A DNA stretch of 64,000 bases from Bosea sp. ANAM02 (lineage in GTDB: Bacteria; Pseudomonadota; Alphaproteobacteria; Rhizobiales; Beijerinckiaceae). The position numbers and the translations under genes were made by a program. This document shows, piece by piece, positions 51,163 through 59,417 of the stretch. Under the pieces are notes generated by a model that made no database searches, was not told the DNA's origin, and saw only the letters and a program-made list of their open reading frames with translations. The stretch covers positions 3,004,001 through 3,068,000 of the forward strand of contig NZ_AP022848.1 in the NCBI RefSeq assembly GCF_011764485.1. Reading direction: 5' to 3'. Positions within the stretch are counted from its first letter, which is position 1. Each line of letters starts with the position of its first letter.

Positions 51163-51533
51163 AGGGCGCCTCCGACCACTTCGGATACTGCCCTAGCCTC
51201 GCCCTTCGTTCCGGCCGTTTTGGCCGTACCCCTCACCCGAGGAACGGGCATCTCGGCTGGAGGGGGCCGATAGTTACCGAACCTAGGGCCGGCAACGTCA
51301 TTCTCGATCACGGTGAGCTGGGCGGCTGCCTTGATCGTGGAACGTAATGCGATGCCCGCCTCGCGGATATGGCTCATAGTGAGGATCGCATCGGCTTCAT
51401 GACCGCGTTCCGTAAGGACACGAGCGGCGGAGAGGAACGGGGTTCGTGAGGTCGTGAGAACTTCTTCGCCAAGGCGGGCCTCGTAGAGCTGCCCTTTCGG
51501 CTTGATCGTGATGTGTATGGTGTCGGGACGCAT
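51159..51533 (-). CDS. Conserved hypothetical protein of the element
   Basis: A 124-residue protein. The first 90 residues (DTIHITIKPKGQLYEARLGEEVLTTSRTPFLSAARVLTERG) form a mixed alpha/beta domain of a type I recall as frequent in rhizobial phage-like regions, function unknown. The tail is Pro/Arg-rich. A strong terminator and two palindromes separate it from the upstream virion gene, so it has its own promoter or is weakly read through. Start at ATG 51533. Confidence 0.6.
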   Translation of the reverse strand: MRPDTIHITIKPKGQLYEARLGEEVLTTSRTPFLSAARVLTERGHEADAILTMSHIREAGIALRSTIKAAAQLTVIENDVAGPRFGNYRPPPAEMPVPRVRGTAKTAGTKGEARAVSEVVGGAL

Positions 51534-51548
51534 TCTTACCCTTGAATG

Positions 51549-51583
51549 AAAAAAAGCCCCGCCAAGCGAATGCTCAGCGGGGC
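51549..51583 (-). terminator. Rho-independent terminator after the large virion gene
   Basis: On the minus strand the stem GCCCCGC and GCGGGGC is followed directly by a run of seven T residues (A-run 51549-51555 on the + strand). It stops the virion-protein transcript that ends at 51643. Confidence 0.9.
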
Positions 51584-51589
51584 CGTGAA

Positions 51590-51642
51590 GGTGCAGTGCG
51601 ACTGCACCGTGGTGAGTGTTGAGATGGTGCAGCGACTGCACC
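51590..51642. repeat. Two GGTGCAG palindromes next to the terminator
   Basis: GGTGCAGT-GCG-ACTGCACC at 51590-51608 and GGTGCAG-CGA-CTGCACC at 51626-51642. They belong to the palindrome family spread through the element (also 54410, 55546, 56718, 58377, 58751). Confidence 0.85.
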
Positions 51643-54600
51643 TTACTGCCGGCGATATTCCGGCAGCTTGATTTGAGCGCCCTTGCGCCTCGCTTCATCA
51701 AACGCGAAGTGCAGCGCCGGGACTTCCTGCCGAAGCTCGGCCTTTGCCCGGTCGCGGTACGCCTGCACGATGGTGCGGATGGAGTCGATGCGGGAGCCGT
51801 TGCGGTCGTAGTCGCCGTCCGACAGGCCGTTCCGGTAGGTGTCCGACTGGACGAACTCGGAGAGGAACTCCTTGAGCGTCTTGCCATTCACCTGAACGGT
51901 CCCCGTCAGTTCCCGGTAGCGGTCGCTGGCGGTGCGCCCCGTGACAGGGCTGCGGTAGTCGGGCGCCGTCAGGTCCACGCCGTCGAGCTTGTCGGGGCTG
52001 ATCTTGATGCCCGAGTTGTGGAGCATCATCTGCCGGGCCAGCTCGTCGTAAACGTCCCGCTGCGGGGTCCGCTTCCACTCCTCCGTCAACGGCTGAGCGC
52101 CGCCGGGATGGACCGTCTGCGTAACCGGGCTGATCCAGTCGGGGCCGAGTGCGGGCGGGATGTACTGCGGCTCTCCGAAGATGTTGCGCTGGGGGTCCAG
52201 CGTCTCGGAATAACCGGGCATCTTGCGCCGCATGGCGTCCACGACGGAACGCGCTTCGCGCATCTGCGGATCGCTTCCGATCTGCTGAATGGCGGACGGC
52301 ACGAAGCCGGCGGCAAGCTGTTTGAGAAACTGCTTCGACTTCCTCTCCGGCTCCGTAAGGGCGCCAAGAGCGGACACGAGACCGGACAGGTAGGACTTGT
52401 TGTTCAGGTTCTTAGCGAGGGCCGTGACAACCATCGTCGCCCGCTCCTCTCCATCCTTTTCAGGCCAAGCCCCGATTGTCTCGACGTAATCGGCGGCAAG
52501 GCCGAAGAACATCCCGAACGGGTCGAAGCGGTTGTAGGAGGTGTACGTGACGGTGCCGTCCTCGGCCGTGTGCCGGATCGAATAGGGCCGCCAGCCGGTC
52601 TGCTCCAGCGCCTTGCGAACCGTGGGGTCCACAGGGCCTCCGCCGGTGATGGTGCCCTCCATCGCGTGGGAGGCCGCAGCGCCCCACAGGACACCGCCCG
52701 TCAGGAGCTGGGCCTGCGCCCGCATCTGGGCCTGCTGGCCGTTCCTGCCCATGATGTCGTTGGCGTACTGCTGCCGGAGCATGTTGAGGCCGGGTGTATG
52801 GTTCCAAACCTGACGCATGATGTTGGTGGGGGTGCGGACGAACGGCATAATAAGGCGCAATCCGGGATGAGCCGCCGTCGCGCCTTGCATGGTTTCGCCT
52901 ATGGTCCTGTTGCCGCTCTTTGTTTGGGCAGACAGGTCTTGCGTGAAGGTCGTTTCCCGCGCGAGCGAGAGGGCCTCGACATTCTTCGCGCTGCCGTTCA
53001 GGTCAATGGAGTCGTCCAGGCGCTTGGCGACGTGCGCCGCAGCCGCCTTCGGATCACGCCACATCCCCTCAGTGGCCACCTCGCGCCACGCCTGCGCCCG
53101 GACTGCCGAGCGGTAGGTGAGCTGCTTGAAGAACTCGTCTTCGGCGGTGAGGAGGCGGGACGGCAGCCGAGCCACATTCCCGAGCCCGTTCACGGTCATG
53201 CCGATGACAGGATCGGAGATGCCGTAGTTGAGCGCGGAGATTTCCGCACGGTGCTCCACGGTGCCCCTGCCGGGATCTAGGATCGGGTCGCCCTTCTTGA
53301 ACGCCTTGTAAGCGAGGGAGACCGCGTCCTTGAACTCGGCCGCGTAGCCCGCGAACGTCAGGGCACCCTCCATGAACTCCGCCCTGCCCTGCGGGCTGTC
53401 GAAGTGCAGTGCTCCGGCGATGATGCGCTCGCTCGGGATGAAGGCCGCGTTGACGGCATTCGAGAGGATGTTGACGAGGTGCGTCTTGGGGCCCGACAGA
53501 ATGGAGTTGATCCAGTATTCGTTGACGGACCCGAGCACCTTGTTGAGGAGGCCGCCTCGGGTTTCCTGAAGGTTGCCCTTCACGTTCTCCGCGTTGGTCG
53601 CGATGCGCCGGGCCACCTTCTGCATCGCCCGCTCGCCGCCCGCGAAGATGTCGTCCACGTTGGTGGGGAGGACGCCCTTGCGGACATCCGCCGTCAGCTT
53701 CATGGCGTTCATGGTGCGGGCGAAGTTGGTCTGGATGCCCTTGTACATGAGCTGCATGTTGGCCATCAGCTCGTAGTGCTTGGCGAAGTCGGCGTAGGCT
53801 TCGGCCCGCGAACCGTACTTCCCGATGCCCCCGAAAGGGTTGGCAACGACATTGCTGATCTGCACGAGGCGGTCATTCACGGTCACGAGCATGTCCCGGT
53901 AGAGCTTCAGCTCGGCGTCCGCGTGGAAGGTCTCCTTGTGGATCGCCTGCATACGCTGAACGAGGAGGCGCGGGTCATCCCCGATCAGGTCCGCCAGCGC
54001 GTCGGCGTTGCGCTCGACGTTGGCCCACGAGCGGACGCCCTCGGCGTTACCGCCCACGGCCTTGGCCGCCTGCTCCCGGTAGACCACGCGCAAGGCTGAC
54101 ATCGTGGCGTTGATGTCCTCGGCGCTCTCCATCAGGTCCGTTCGGATGCCGGAGATGTTACGCCCCTGCCCCCACGTCTTCTCGTTGATGGACGCCTCGG
54201 CAATCTGCCGCAGCTCGTCGTCGCCCACCTCCACCAGCTTCTTCGCCGGCTTGAACTCGGCGTTGTCGGCCGTGGGCTTCTTAGGCGGAATGTCCGCCGC
54301 CATGTCACCCGGCTTCACGTCCCCGTGGGCATCCCCGAAGGTTTCCCTCGGGCTGTCCGGCCGGGGCCCGCCGCCCTCCAGATTGAGGCTCGCCTGCTCG
54401 GGCTCCTTCGGTGCAGTCGCTGCACCTTCGCCCTCGGCCGCCTTGGCTTCAGCCTTGGCCTCCGCCTCGGGCATGTCGCGGATCGGCGCATCGTCAACCT
54501 TCACGCCCGCCTTCTCGGCATCGTTGAGGGCCTTCAAGGCGCCATCCATGTCCCCTGCCCGCTTGAGCTTGATGGCACGGATACCGTGCAACATGCTGTC

Positions 54601-55248
54601 CACGAGGCCGCCGAGAGCGAGGCCCTCAAGGGCGTTCTTCAGCCGGCCCTCCGCCTTCCCGTCTTCCGGGCTGGCCGAGAGGTATTCCGTCACGGGGTTC
54701 TGAAGGGTCGGGAACTGCTCGATCAGGTTCGAGAACCGCTCCTCGTGGGGATCGAACGCGGTCGCGTCGGCAATCGCGCCCTTGATAGCGCCCTGCACAA
54801 CTGCGCCGCCCATGGTTGCGGCCTTCGCCACGCCCACAGCCTCCAGCGCCTTGCCGCCGACGACGAAGCCGGTAAGGAACTGCGACACGCCGCCTACGAG
54901 GGTTCCCGTCACGGACTGCGGCTTGTCCGGCATCCACCCTTCAGAGAACTTCAGGGCGTTGGTCTGGGGCGCCTCGCGGCCGAGAATGAGCTTGTCGAGA
55001 TCGATGACGTTCTTGTTCAGCCAGCTCGCGATGTCGAACGTGGTATCGGACATGGCGTTGATGCCCTGCTGGGCGCCACGAAGGACTTGAGGGACCGCCT
55101 CCGTCGCGCCCGTTCCGACATCGGATGCGACCGCCCCCACCGTGGAGGAGGCACGCTCCAGCCACGAGGGGTCCGTCTCTTCCATCGCAAGGAAACTCTG
55201 CCGGAGCGCCTCCGCTTGCTGAAGTTCTTCCGGCGTCAAATCTGCCAT
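51643..55248 (-). CDS. Large phage virion protein, probable T7 gp16-like internal (ejection) protein
   Basis: A 1201-residue protein, the largest of the element. It starts with a short helical region, then a Gly/Ala-rich hydrophobic segment (about 110-150) and an acidic/Ala-rich linker (about 250-330) that includes a palindrome-encoded GAATAP. A long helical body follows with FARTMNAMKLTADVRKG, SILSGPKTHLVNILSNAVNAAFIPSERI, LIMPFVRTPTNIMRQVWNHTPGLNML and MFFGLAADYVETIG. Segments such as SGPKTHLVNI and FVRTPTNI are found in large internal or ejection proteins of podoviruses, though this is shorter than T7 gp16 and I see no lytic transglycosylase motif. The gp14-like gene upstream supports the call. 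It may form part of the DNA-ejection channel. Confidence 0.6.
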   Translation of the reverse strand: MADLTPEELQQAEALRQSFLAMEETDPSWLERASSTVGAVASDVGTGATEAVPQVLRGAQQGINAMSDTTFDIASWLNKNVIDLDKLILGREAPQTNALKFSEGWMPDKPQSVTGTLVGGVSQFLTGFVVGGKALEAVGVAKAATMGGAVVQGAIKGAIADATAFDPHEERFSNLIEQFPTLQNPVTEYLSASPEDGKAEGRLKNALEGLALGGLVDSMLHGIRAIKLKRAGDMDGALKALNDAEKAGVKVDDAPIRDMPEAEAKAEAKAAEGEGAATAPKEPEQASLNLEGGGPRPDSPRETFGDAHGDVKPGDMAADIPPKKPTADNAEFKPAKKLVEVGDDELRQIAEASINEKTWGQGRNISGIRTDLMESAEDINATMSALRVVYREQAAKAVGGNAEGVRSWANVERNADALADLIGDDPRLLVQRMQAIHKETFHADAELKLYRDMLVTVNDRLVQISNVVANPFGGIGKYGSRAEAYADFAKHYELMANMQLMYKGIQTNFARTMNAMKLTADVRKGVLPTNVDDIFAGGERAMQKVARRIATNAENVKGNLQETRGGLLNKVLGSVNEYWINSILSGPKTHLVNILSNAVNAAFIPSERIIAGALHFDSPQGRAEFMEGALTFAGYAAEFKDAVSLAYKAFKKGDPILDPGRGTVEHRAEISALNYGISDPVIGMTVNGLGNVARLPSRLLTAEDEFFKQLTYRSAVRAQAWREVATEGMWRDPKAAAAHVAKRLDDSIDLNGSAKNVEALSLARETTFTQDLSAQTKSGNRTIGETMQGATAAHPGLRLIMPFVRTPTNIMRQVWNHTPGLNMLRQQYANDIMGRNGQQAQMRAQAQLLTGGVLWGAAASHAMEGTITGGGPVDPTVRKALEQTGWRPYSIRHTAEDGTVTYTSYNRFDPFGMFFGLAADYVETIGAWPEKDGEERATMVVTALAKNLNNKSYLSGLVSALGALTEPERKSKQFLKQLAAGFVPSAIQQIGSDPQMREARSVVDAMRRKMPGYSETLDPQRNIFGEPQYIPPALGPDWISPVTQTVHPGGAQPLTEEWKRTPQRDVYDELARQMMLHNSGIKISPDKLDGVDLTAPDYRSPVTGRTASDRYRELTGTVQVNGKTLKEFLSEFVQSDTYRNGLSDGDYDRNGSRIDSIRTIVQAYRDRAKAELRQEVPALHFAFDEARRKGAQIKLPEYRRQ
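54410..54426. repeat. GGTGCAG palindrome inside a coding region
   Basis: GGTGCAG-TCG-CTGCACC lies in frame in the Ala-rich linker of the large virion protein. It is the only copy found within a gene. Confidence 0.8.
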
Positions 55249-55273
55249 TGTTGATTGCCTTGGTTGGGGAAAT

Positions 55274-55305
55274 GAAAAACCCCGCCAAGCGGGTGCTTAG
55301 CGGGG
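55274..55305 (-). terminator. Rho-independent terminator upstream of the large virion gene
   Basis: On the minus strand CCCCGCTAAGC pairs with GCTTGGCGGGG, with one mismatch, and is followed by TTTTT. It ends the transcript of the 62-residue gene before the large virion gene begins. Confidence 0.85.
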
Positions 55306-55324
55306 CGGGCAATGGGTGCAGTCG

Positions 55325-55513
55325 CTATTGCGAAGATAGCGCCTGCATCAGCGGGCGGAGTACGGTTCCGCTGGGGTCTTTAGCGACAACCTTACCGTTG
55401 ACCTTGACGCAATGAACGCCGGTCTGAAGTCGTTCAACGGTTACTATCTTGCCGTCTTCGGAACTGGCGGATGCGTCGGGCGCCCCACTGACTGCGATGA
55501 GGTGGTTGTACAT
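55325..55513 (-). CDS. Small phage protein, unknown
   Basis: A 62-residue protein, MYNHLIAVSGAPDASASSEDGKIVTVERL then TGVHCVKVNGKVVAKDPSGTVLRPL, probably a small beta-rich fold. It lies between the gp14-like gene and a terminator. A degenerate copy of the palindrome overlaps its 3' end. No family recognised. Confidence 0.55.
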   Translation of the reverse strand: MYNHLIAVSGAPDASASSEDGKIVTVERLQTGVHCVKVNGKVVAKDPSGTVLRPLMQALSSQ

Positions 55514-55545
55514 TGTTTTTCCTGTTTGATGGATGCTGACCGCGA

Positions 55546-55560
55546 GTGCAGTGACTGCAC
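55546..55560. repeat. GTGCAG palindrome upstream of the 62-residue gene
   Basis: GTGCAG-TGA-CTGCAC lies between the gp14-like gene and the 62-residue gene. It has one base fewer in each arm than the other copies. Confidence 0.75.
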
Positions 55561-55568
55561 CGGCGGCA

Positions 55569-56339
55569 TCATTTGAATGTGAATGCTTGTTTGACGCTCT
55601 GGCCCGACCACGAAGCATAGTTGGACATACCCGTGGTGACGGCTCCGACGACGTTCGCCACCATCGCGCCCCTATTCGGGCCCGCTACGGGAGCCGCTGG
55701 CTGGACCGGAGAAACAGGTGAAGGCGGCTGGATCGGGGCCATTGGCTGGAACGTCTGGATCGGCAGATTGTAGAGCTGCTGGTCCGCGCTCGCCTTCAGC
55801 CCGAGAGCTTCAAGATTGAGCTGCCGCGCGGTGGCGGAGCGGTTGAGTTGGAGGATCGTCTCGTTGTCGCCTCCCTCTCGGGAGATGTCATTGAGGAGCT
55901 GCTCTACGCTGGAGCCTTCCACCCCTCGGGCATCTGCGGAGACACGCGCCTTCGCCTGTGCGGCGACGACGGATTTCTCGTTAGAGACCGACTGAAAGGT
56001 GGTGGCCATGTTCTCTTCGACGGCCCGCTGAAGCAGGGTCGCGTACTGCGCGAAGAGGTTCTTCTGGATGGACTCGGACGCCTTCGTGACGACGCGGTCC
56101 TGTCGCTGGAACTCGCTACGCTGATATTCGAGCTGCTTGTGCCCGTGGTCCACCTCCTGCTGGTAGACAACGTTCTGATACTGGATCAGCTCGGCCCGGT
56201 ACTTCTCCTGCTGGGCCTCAACCTTGGCGTTGTAAGCTCGCTGCTCCCACGCCTGCTTGTTCTGGGCGCCGAAGCCGATCACCTGTCCAGCGATGCTCGC
56301 GCCGGTCGAGATGATCGCAGCGGCTGCGGCTACGCACAT
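55569..56339 (-). CDS. Internal virion protein, T7 gp14 family
   Basis: A 256-residue protein with the marks of T7 gp14-like virion core proteins. It has a short hydrophobic N-terminus (MCVAAAAAIISTGASIAGQVIGFGAQ), then a long charged coiled-coil rich in Gln/Glu/Arg (about 30-190, including QQEVDHGHKQLEYQRSEFQRQ) and ARGVEGSSVEQLLNDISREGGDN. A Pro-rich C-terminal tail (QPPSPVSPVQPAAP) follows. gp14 forms the outer-membrane part of the DNA-ejection channel in T7. Its start overlaps the upstream stop by one base (TAATG), as is usual in phage late operons. Confidence 0.78.
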   Translation of the reverse strand: MCVAAAAAIISTGASIAGQVIGFGAQNKQAWEQRAYNAKVEAQQEKYRAELIQYQNVVYQQEVDHGHKQLEYQRSEFQRQDRVVTKASESIQKNLFAQYATLLQRAVEENMATTFQSVSNEKSVVAAQAKARVSADARGVEGSSVEQLLNDISREGGDNETILQLNRSATARQLNLEALGLKASADQQLYNLPIQTFQPMAPIQPPSPVSPVQPAAPVAGPNRGAMVANVVGAVTTGMSNYASWSGQSVKQAFTFK

Positions 56340-56752
56340 TAGCGGTCCCCCTCAAGTGAACGGCAGATATTGCGTAGCGCTGCGGCGAGAGGCTGCGTTT
56401 TGGTAGACTCACGCATGCTCGCGAGCCGGTTACGCTCAGCCCGCTTTTCGTGAGACCGAAGGCGCCGCTCCTCCTCTTCTGTCGTCCGGCTAACGTGAAC
56501 GTATGCCTGATGCGTCGTATCCCAAACGACTAGGCCGCGCCGCCGCGCCTGACCAAGCGACAACATCACCCTATCGAAACCAAATGGCCTCTTCTCGGCG
56601 TGGTCGCTAATGTCCCAGAATGTCCTTTCCAATGTCCTCGCCGGAGCGCCTGCCGACTGCACGCGGGACAGCGGATGGGGTCGATATGGAGGCAGCGGCG
56701 GGAGGGGAACGCGTAGAGGTGCAGTCACTCCACCGACATGCTTGGCATTCAT
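56339..56752 (-). CDS. Phage protein, unknown
   Basis: A 137-residue basic protein. The N-terminal 40 residues are Pro-rich (VPLPPLPPYRPHPLS). The remainder has FDRVMLSLGQARRRGLVVWDTTHQAYVHVSRTTEEEERRLRSHEKR, with a helical Arg/Glu-rich end. It shares one base with each neighbour (TGATG, TAATG). A degenerate palindrome copy (56718-56734) lies near its start. The domain resembles none I know for certain. Confidence 0.55.
   Translation of the reverse strand: MNAKHVGGVTAPLRVPLPPLPPYRPHPLSRVQSAGAPARTLERTFWDISDHAEKRPFGFDRVMLSLGQARRRGLVVWDTTHQAYVHVSRTTEEEERRLRSHEKRAERNRLASMRESTKTQPLAAALRNICRSLEGDR
56718..56734. repeat. Degenerate GGTGCAG palindrome
   Basis: GGTGCAG-TCA-CTCCACC, one mismatch from the consensus, is located within the first codons of the 137-residue gene. 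Confidence 0.6.
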
Positions 56753-57675
56753 CAGCGAAGCCTCACGATGCCTTGAGACACCGCCATGCGCCACGGCATC
56801 TCGCCCATGCCGGGGACCTTCAGCAGAACCCTACCGCCCGACAGGCGGGCCGTGATGTTGGAACCGAAGTTGGCCGTGAGGATGCGCTCGGGGTCGATGG
56901 TATCGAGGGTCTCGAAATACATCTGGGCCAAACCACGATAACCTTCCACGCTGCCATGGGTGAGATGCTGAGCGCGGGCCTTCTTGAGGGCCTCGGGCTT
57001 GGCCTGCTTGGCCCAAGCGTCGAAACCGTCGATGTCATCGATACCGAAGCGAGCGACACTCTTCATTCGCTGGTCGTCCAGGGCATCGGCGTAGGCGGCG
57101 AGATTGTCTCGGGCCTGATCGGGCGTGATCATGAGGTGACTGGCGATCCGATTGACCGCCGCATCAGTCAGGGTCCCCCGTTCAAGATAATCGGAATACG
57201 CGCCCGCCAGTTCTGTACCCGGCACGCGGTCCCGAAGGACAGATTGGAAGGTGAAGGCGGAGCGGGCCAGAGGCGCCGGAGCAACACCGGGATCGTCCAC
57301 CGGCGCGGCATGTGCCTTCGTTGCGCCCGGATTGATCCCGAGGAACTGTTCCTGCGTCTTCCCGGTCTCGGCGCCCCGTTCGACCAAGGCCCCTGTAGCG
57401 GGGTGGCGATGTAGAATGCCAAGCTGGATAGCGTTGGCCACGGTGGTCTGGACTCCCATGACGGTGACGATGTCGCCCGGCCCAGCATTGAAGGGGTCAA
57501 CGGGACGCCCTGAACGGGTCTGAAGCGTCTCGATAGGCGAGCCGACAGAGGGGTCAACAAAGGTGCCGGAATGGACCGCACCGCCGCCGATGGTGGTTGT
57601 TGCGGCGACGGACTGACCCTGTGGGATAATGGGCGACGGTTCGATCGCGAACTGAGAGTAGTGTGTAGCTGTCAT
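56752..57675 (-). CDS. Phage virion-region protein, unknown
   Basis: A 307-residue protein. The N-terminal half is Thr/Gly/Pro-rich, including GPGDIVTVMGVQTTVANAIQLGILHRHPATGALVERG. The C-terminal half is helical with LTDAAVNRIASHLMITPDQARDNLAAYADALDDQRM and ends with NITARLSGGRVLLKVPGMGEMPWRMA. Its place directly upstream of the gp14-like gene suggests a virion or virion-assembly role. It does not match T7 gp13 or gp15 in any way I can see. Its stop overlaps the next start. Confidence 0.55.
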   Translation of the reverse strand: MTATHYSQFAIEPSPIIPQGQSVAATTTIGGGAVHSGTFVDPSVGSPIETLQTRSGRPVDPFNAGPGDIVTVMGVQTTVANAIQLGILHRHPATGALVERGAETGKTQEQFLGINPGATKAHAAPVDDPGVAPAPLARSAFTFQSVLRDRVPGTELAGAYSDYLERGTLTDAAVNRIASHLMITPDQARDNLAAYADALDDQRMKSVARFGIDDIDGFDAWAKQAKPEALKKARAQHLTHGSVEGYRGLAQMYFETLDTIDPERILTANFGSNITARLSGGRVLLKVPGMGEMPWRMAVSQGIVRLR

Positions 57676-57686
57676 GATGGTAGCTG

Positions 57687-58046
57687 CTAAAGGGGCCTGT
57701 GACGGCCCGTGAAGGTGTGTCGGGGATAGCGCCGGATCGGCTTGGCGATCAGGTTGTCCCGGCGAAGGTCGAGATTGTTGCCGTTGCGGGTATGGACCCG
57801 GTGCCCGGCAGGGGAGTTAAGCAGGAGGCGAGCGACTGTCCGTGTGCTGCCACTGCGGGAGCCGACGACAACAGACCGCCCATTCCAGCACCATGAGCCT
57901 GAAATCCCACGGGCAATCAGGCTGTCATAGTCCTCGGCATAGATCATGACGGAGACGCCGACATTCGGGAGCGGTACGCGATAGACGTAACGGCCCCTGT
58001 CATCGGTCCCCGGAAGGGGTGTACGATCAGGGGTAGGAGTGGGCAT
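57687..58046 (-). CDS. HNH-like endonuclease, probable
   Basis: A 119-residue protein. Residues about 68-103 read VARLLLNSPAGHRVHTRNGNNLDLRRDNLIAKP, which follows the pattern of HNH_3/homing-type nucleases (the family norm is about VDHINGDxLDNRRxNLR). The first catalytic His-type position is present but the D/H pair is altered to HT, so activity is uncertain. The N-terminal part (YVYRVPLPNVGVSVMIYAED) is a small beta region. HNH proteins occur as free-standing genes in many phages. Confidence 0.65.
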   Translation of the reverse strand: MPTPTPDRTPLPGTDDRGRYVYRVPLPNVGVSVMIYAEDYDSLIARGISGSWCWNGRSVVVGSRSGSTRTVARLLLNSPAGHRVHTRNGNNLDLRRDNLIAKPIRRYPRHTFTGRHRPL

Positions 58047-58403
58047 GAGGGGTTACTTGGCTTTCTCTTTATCTCACTGATGAAGGACAGATGGTAAAAG
58101 GCAGACACCCCGCATCAGCGGTCATCGCTGGCTCGGCTGTCCTCTGGAGTTAAGGTGGCGGGTAATGGGGATGGGACGTCCGTCGACCCGTCGTCGGGCT
58201 TCCAACATCCGGCCGCCACATCAAAACCTAAGTGAGATGTTGAATGGGGATGTATGTGATGTGGGAGAGTTAGGGGAACACTAGAGTGAAACCTCATAGT
58301 TCCCCTTAATATAACCCTAGATACATGATCCGGGGCATAGGGATTGGGGTCTCTCCTTAAGGTGGCGGGTAAATAAGTGCAGTCTCACTGCACCCGCTCA
58401 GCC
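58047..58403. promoter_or_regulatory. Control region with repeated promoter-like motif
   Basis: A 357-base gap before the HNH-like gene. On the minus strand the 16-base motif TTACCCGCCACCTTAA occurs at 58372-58357 and 58165-58150. A related copy, TTATCTGCCACCGTAA, lies at 59404-59389. All point toward the phage genes, and in the first and third cases a purine-rich GAGAGA follows at once. This is the layout of T7-class single-subunit RNA polymerase promoters, although a repressor operator is also possible. A hairpin, AGGGGAAC (58272-58279) and GTTCCCCT (58299-58306), lies between them. Confidence 0.5.
58377..58393. repeat. GTGCAGT palindrome downstream of the MarR-like gene
   Basis: GTGCAGT-CTC-ACTGCAC, with the same CTC centre as the copy at 58751-58769. 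The two flank the MarR-like gene on both sides. Confidence 0.85.
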
Positions 58404-58718
58404 TCAAAGAAACCCGGTTATCTCCTCCACGAAAGCCTTTCCGGCTGCCGTGAGGTGCAGCTCGCTCAGCCTTCGGTCTTGCAGCATCGTGCTTGCGCGG
58501 ACGAGGCCCCGCCCCTTGCGTTCTCCCAGCGAGTCCACATGGCGGGAGATGCACGATTTGCTCAGCCCGGTCTCAACGCACACGGCGCTCTGGTTGATGC
58601 CGGGATGCCGGGCAACCGTCAGGAGCACGTGCGCCTCTAGAAGCGACATCTCCGGGGTGAGTTGCCGCAGTTCGCGGACAAGGCGCACGGCCTTGGTGAT
58701 GGATGTTGATTGCTGCAT
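58404..58718 (-). CDS. MarR-like winged-helix regulator of the element
   Basis: A 104-residue small winged-helix protein. ARHPGINQSAVCVETGLSKSCISRHVDSLGERKGRGLVRASTMLQDRRLSELHLTAAGKAFVEEI covers the recognition helix and wing in a standard MarR layout. It lacks the long dimerisation helices of full MarR proteins. It lies between two identical-centre palindromes (58377-58393 and 58751-58769), which are likely candidates for its own operator sites. It probably controls the element's genes. Confidence 0.8.
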   Translation of the reverse strand: MQQSTSITKAVRLVRELRQLTPEMSLLEAHVLLTVARHPGINQSAVCVETGLSKSCISRHVDSLGERKGRGLVRASTMLQDRRLSELHLTAAGKAFVEEITGFL

Positions 58719-58750
58719 GTTGCCTATAACGAAGTTAGGCGGCCCGCTGC

Positions 58751-58769
58751 GGTGCAGTCTCACTGCACC
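58751..58769. repeat. GGTGCAGT palindrome upstream of the MarR-like gene
   Basis: GGTGCAGT-CTC-ACTGCACC, a perfect copy 33 bases upstream of the MarR-like start codon, in the place expected for an operator. Confidence 0.85.
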
Positions 58770-58851
58770 AAGCGAAGCACGCCGGTAAAAACAAAAAGGA
58801 GCCCGCAAGGGGCTCCCGGTGACGATGCTAGGGGTGTGGCTGGCGCACTGT

Positions 58852-59082
58852 TCATCCCGCCCGCAAAGATCGCGGGAGGAATGATGCCAGCATGGCGAGC
58901 GGCGCGAGGATCGGAAGTGCAATGGCGCGATCCGCAACCAGCTCCCACCGGCCGAGCCAAGCCGTCGCTCCCAATCCGTCTACATCGGCGCCGACGCCGT
59001 GATTGGTCGTCCAGCGGCCGGCAGTGGCGCCGCCGAGCAGAGGAAGCGAGATGGCGCCGAAGCGGGAAAGGCGGGTGGTCAT
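58852..59082 (-). CDS. Possible small protein, doubtful
   Basis: A 76-residue frame, MTTRLSRFGAISLPLLGGATAGRW, with a hydrophobic C-terminal stretch (ALPILAPLAMLASFLP). It lies in the phage direction downstream of the third promoter-like motif. Other frames overlap it with no better support. It may be a small membrane protein or not a gene. Confidence 0.3.
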   Translation of the reverse strand: MTTRLSRFGAISLPLLGGATAGRWTTNHGVGADVDGLGATAWLGRWELVADRAIALPILAPLAMLASFLPRSLRAG

Positions 59083-59417
59083 GAGGTATCCCCGGAGGCC
59101 GGCGGGCAGATGATTTCGCCCGGCGAATGAAGCGGCCTGCGGATGTCATGCCTTGGCGGAGTCTGGGCCGTCCAATGACACTTTTGACTCGATTTGGCCG
59201 GATCGAGTCATGGCGCTGATGGGTTGTCTTATGGAGAATATCTCCATTGCGGGACACGCTGCCGAGCGCCGCCAGTGGCGGGCAGCTAGGGTAGTAGCGG
59301 GGGGAGACGTAACGGGCCTGTAGGGTGGACACCCCGCCACGGGAAAGGGCCGCTCAAAGGCACATGAATGCCCCGGCGGCCCTCTCTCTTACGGTGGCAG
59401 ATAATGTCCAGGCGGGC
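59083..59417. other. Intergenic region after the serine recombinase
   Basis: A 335-base gap. It holds the promoter-like motif at 59389-59404 (minus direction, 14 bases past the recombinase stop) and a small palindrome GGAGAATATCTCC (59231-59243). No gene is recognised, although short frames exist. Confidence 0.45.

Noticed and set aside
58760..59332. A 190-codon minus frame near the MarR-like gene
   Set aside because: No domain and mixed composition; it runs over the palindrome and the gap. A shorter frame at 58852-59082 is listed as doubtful instead.
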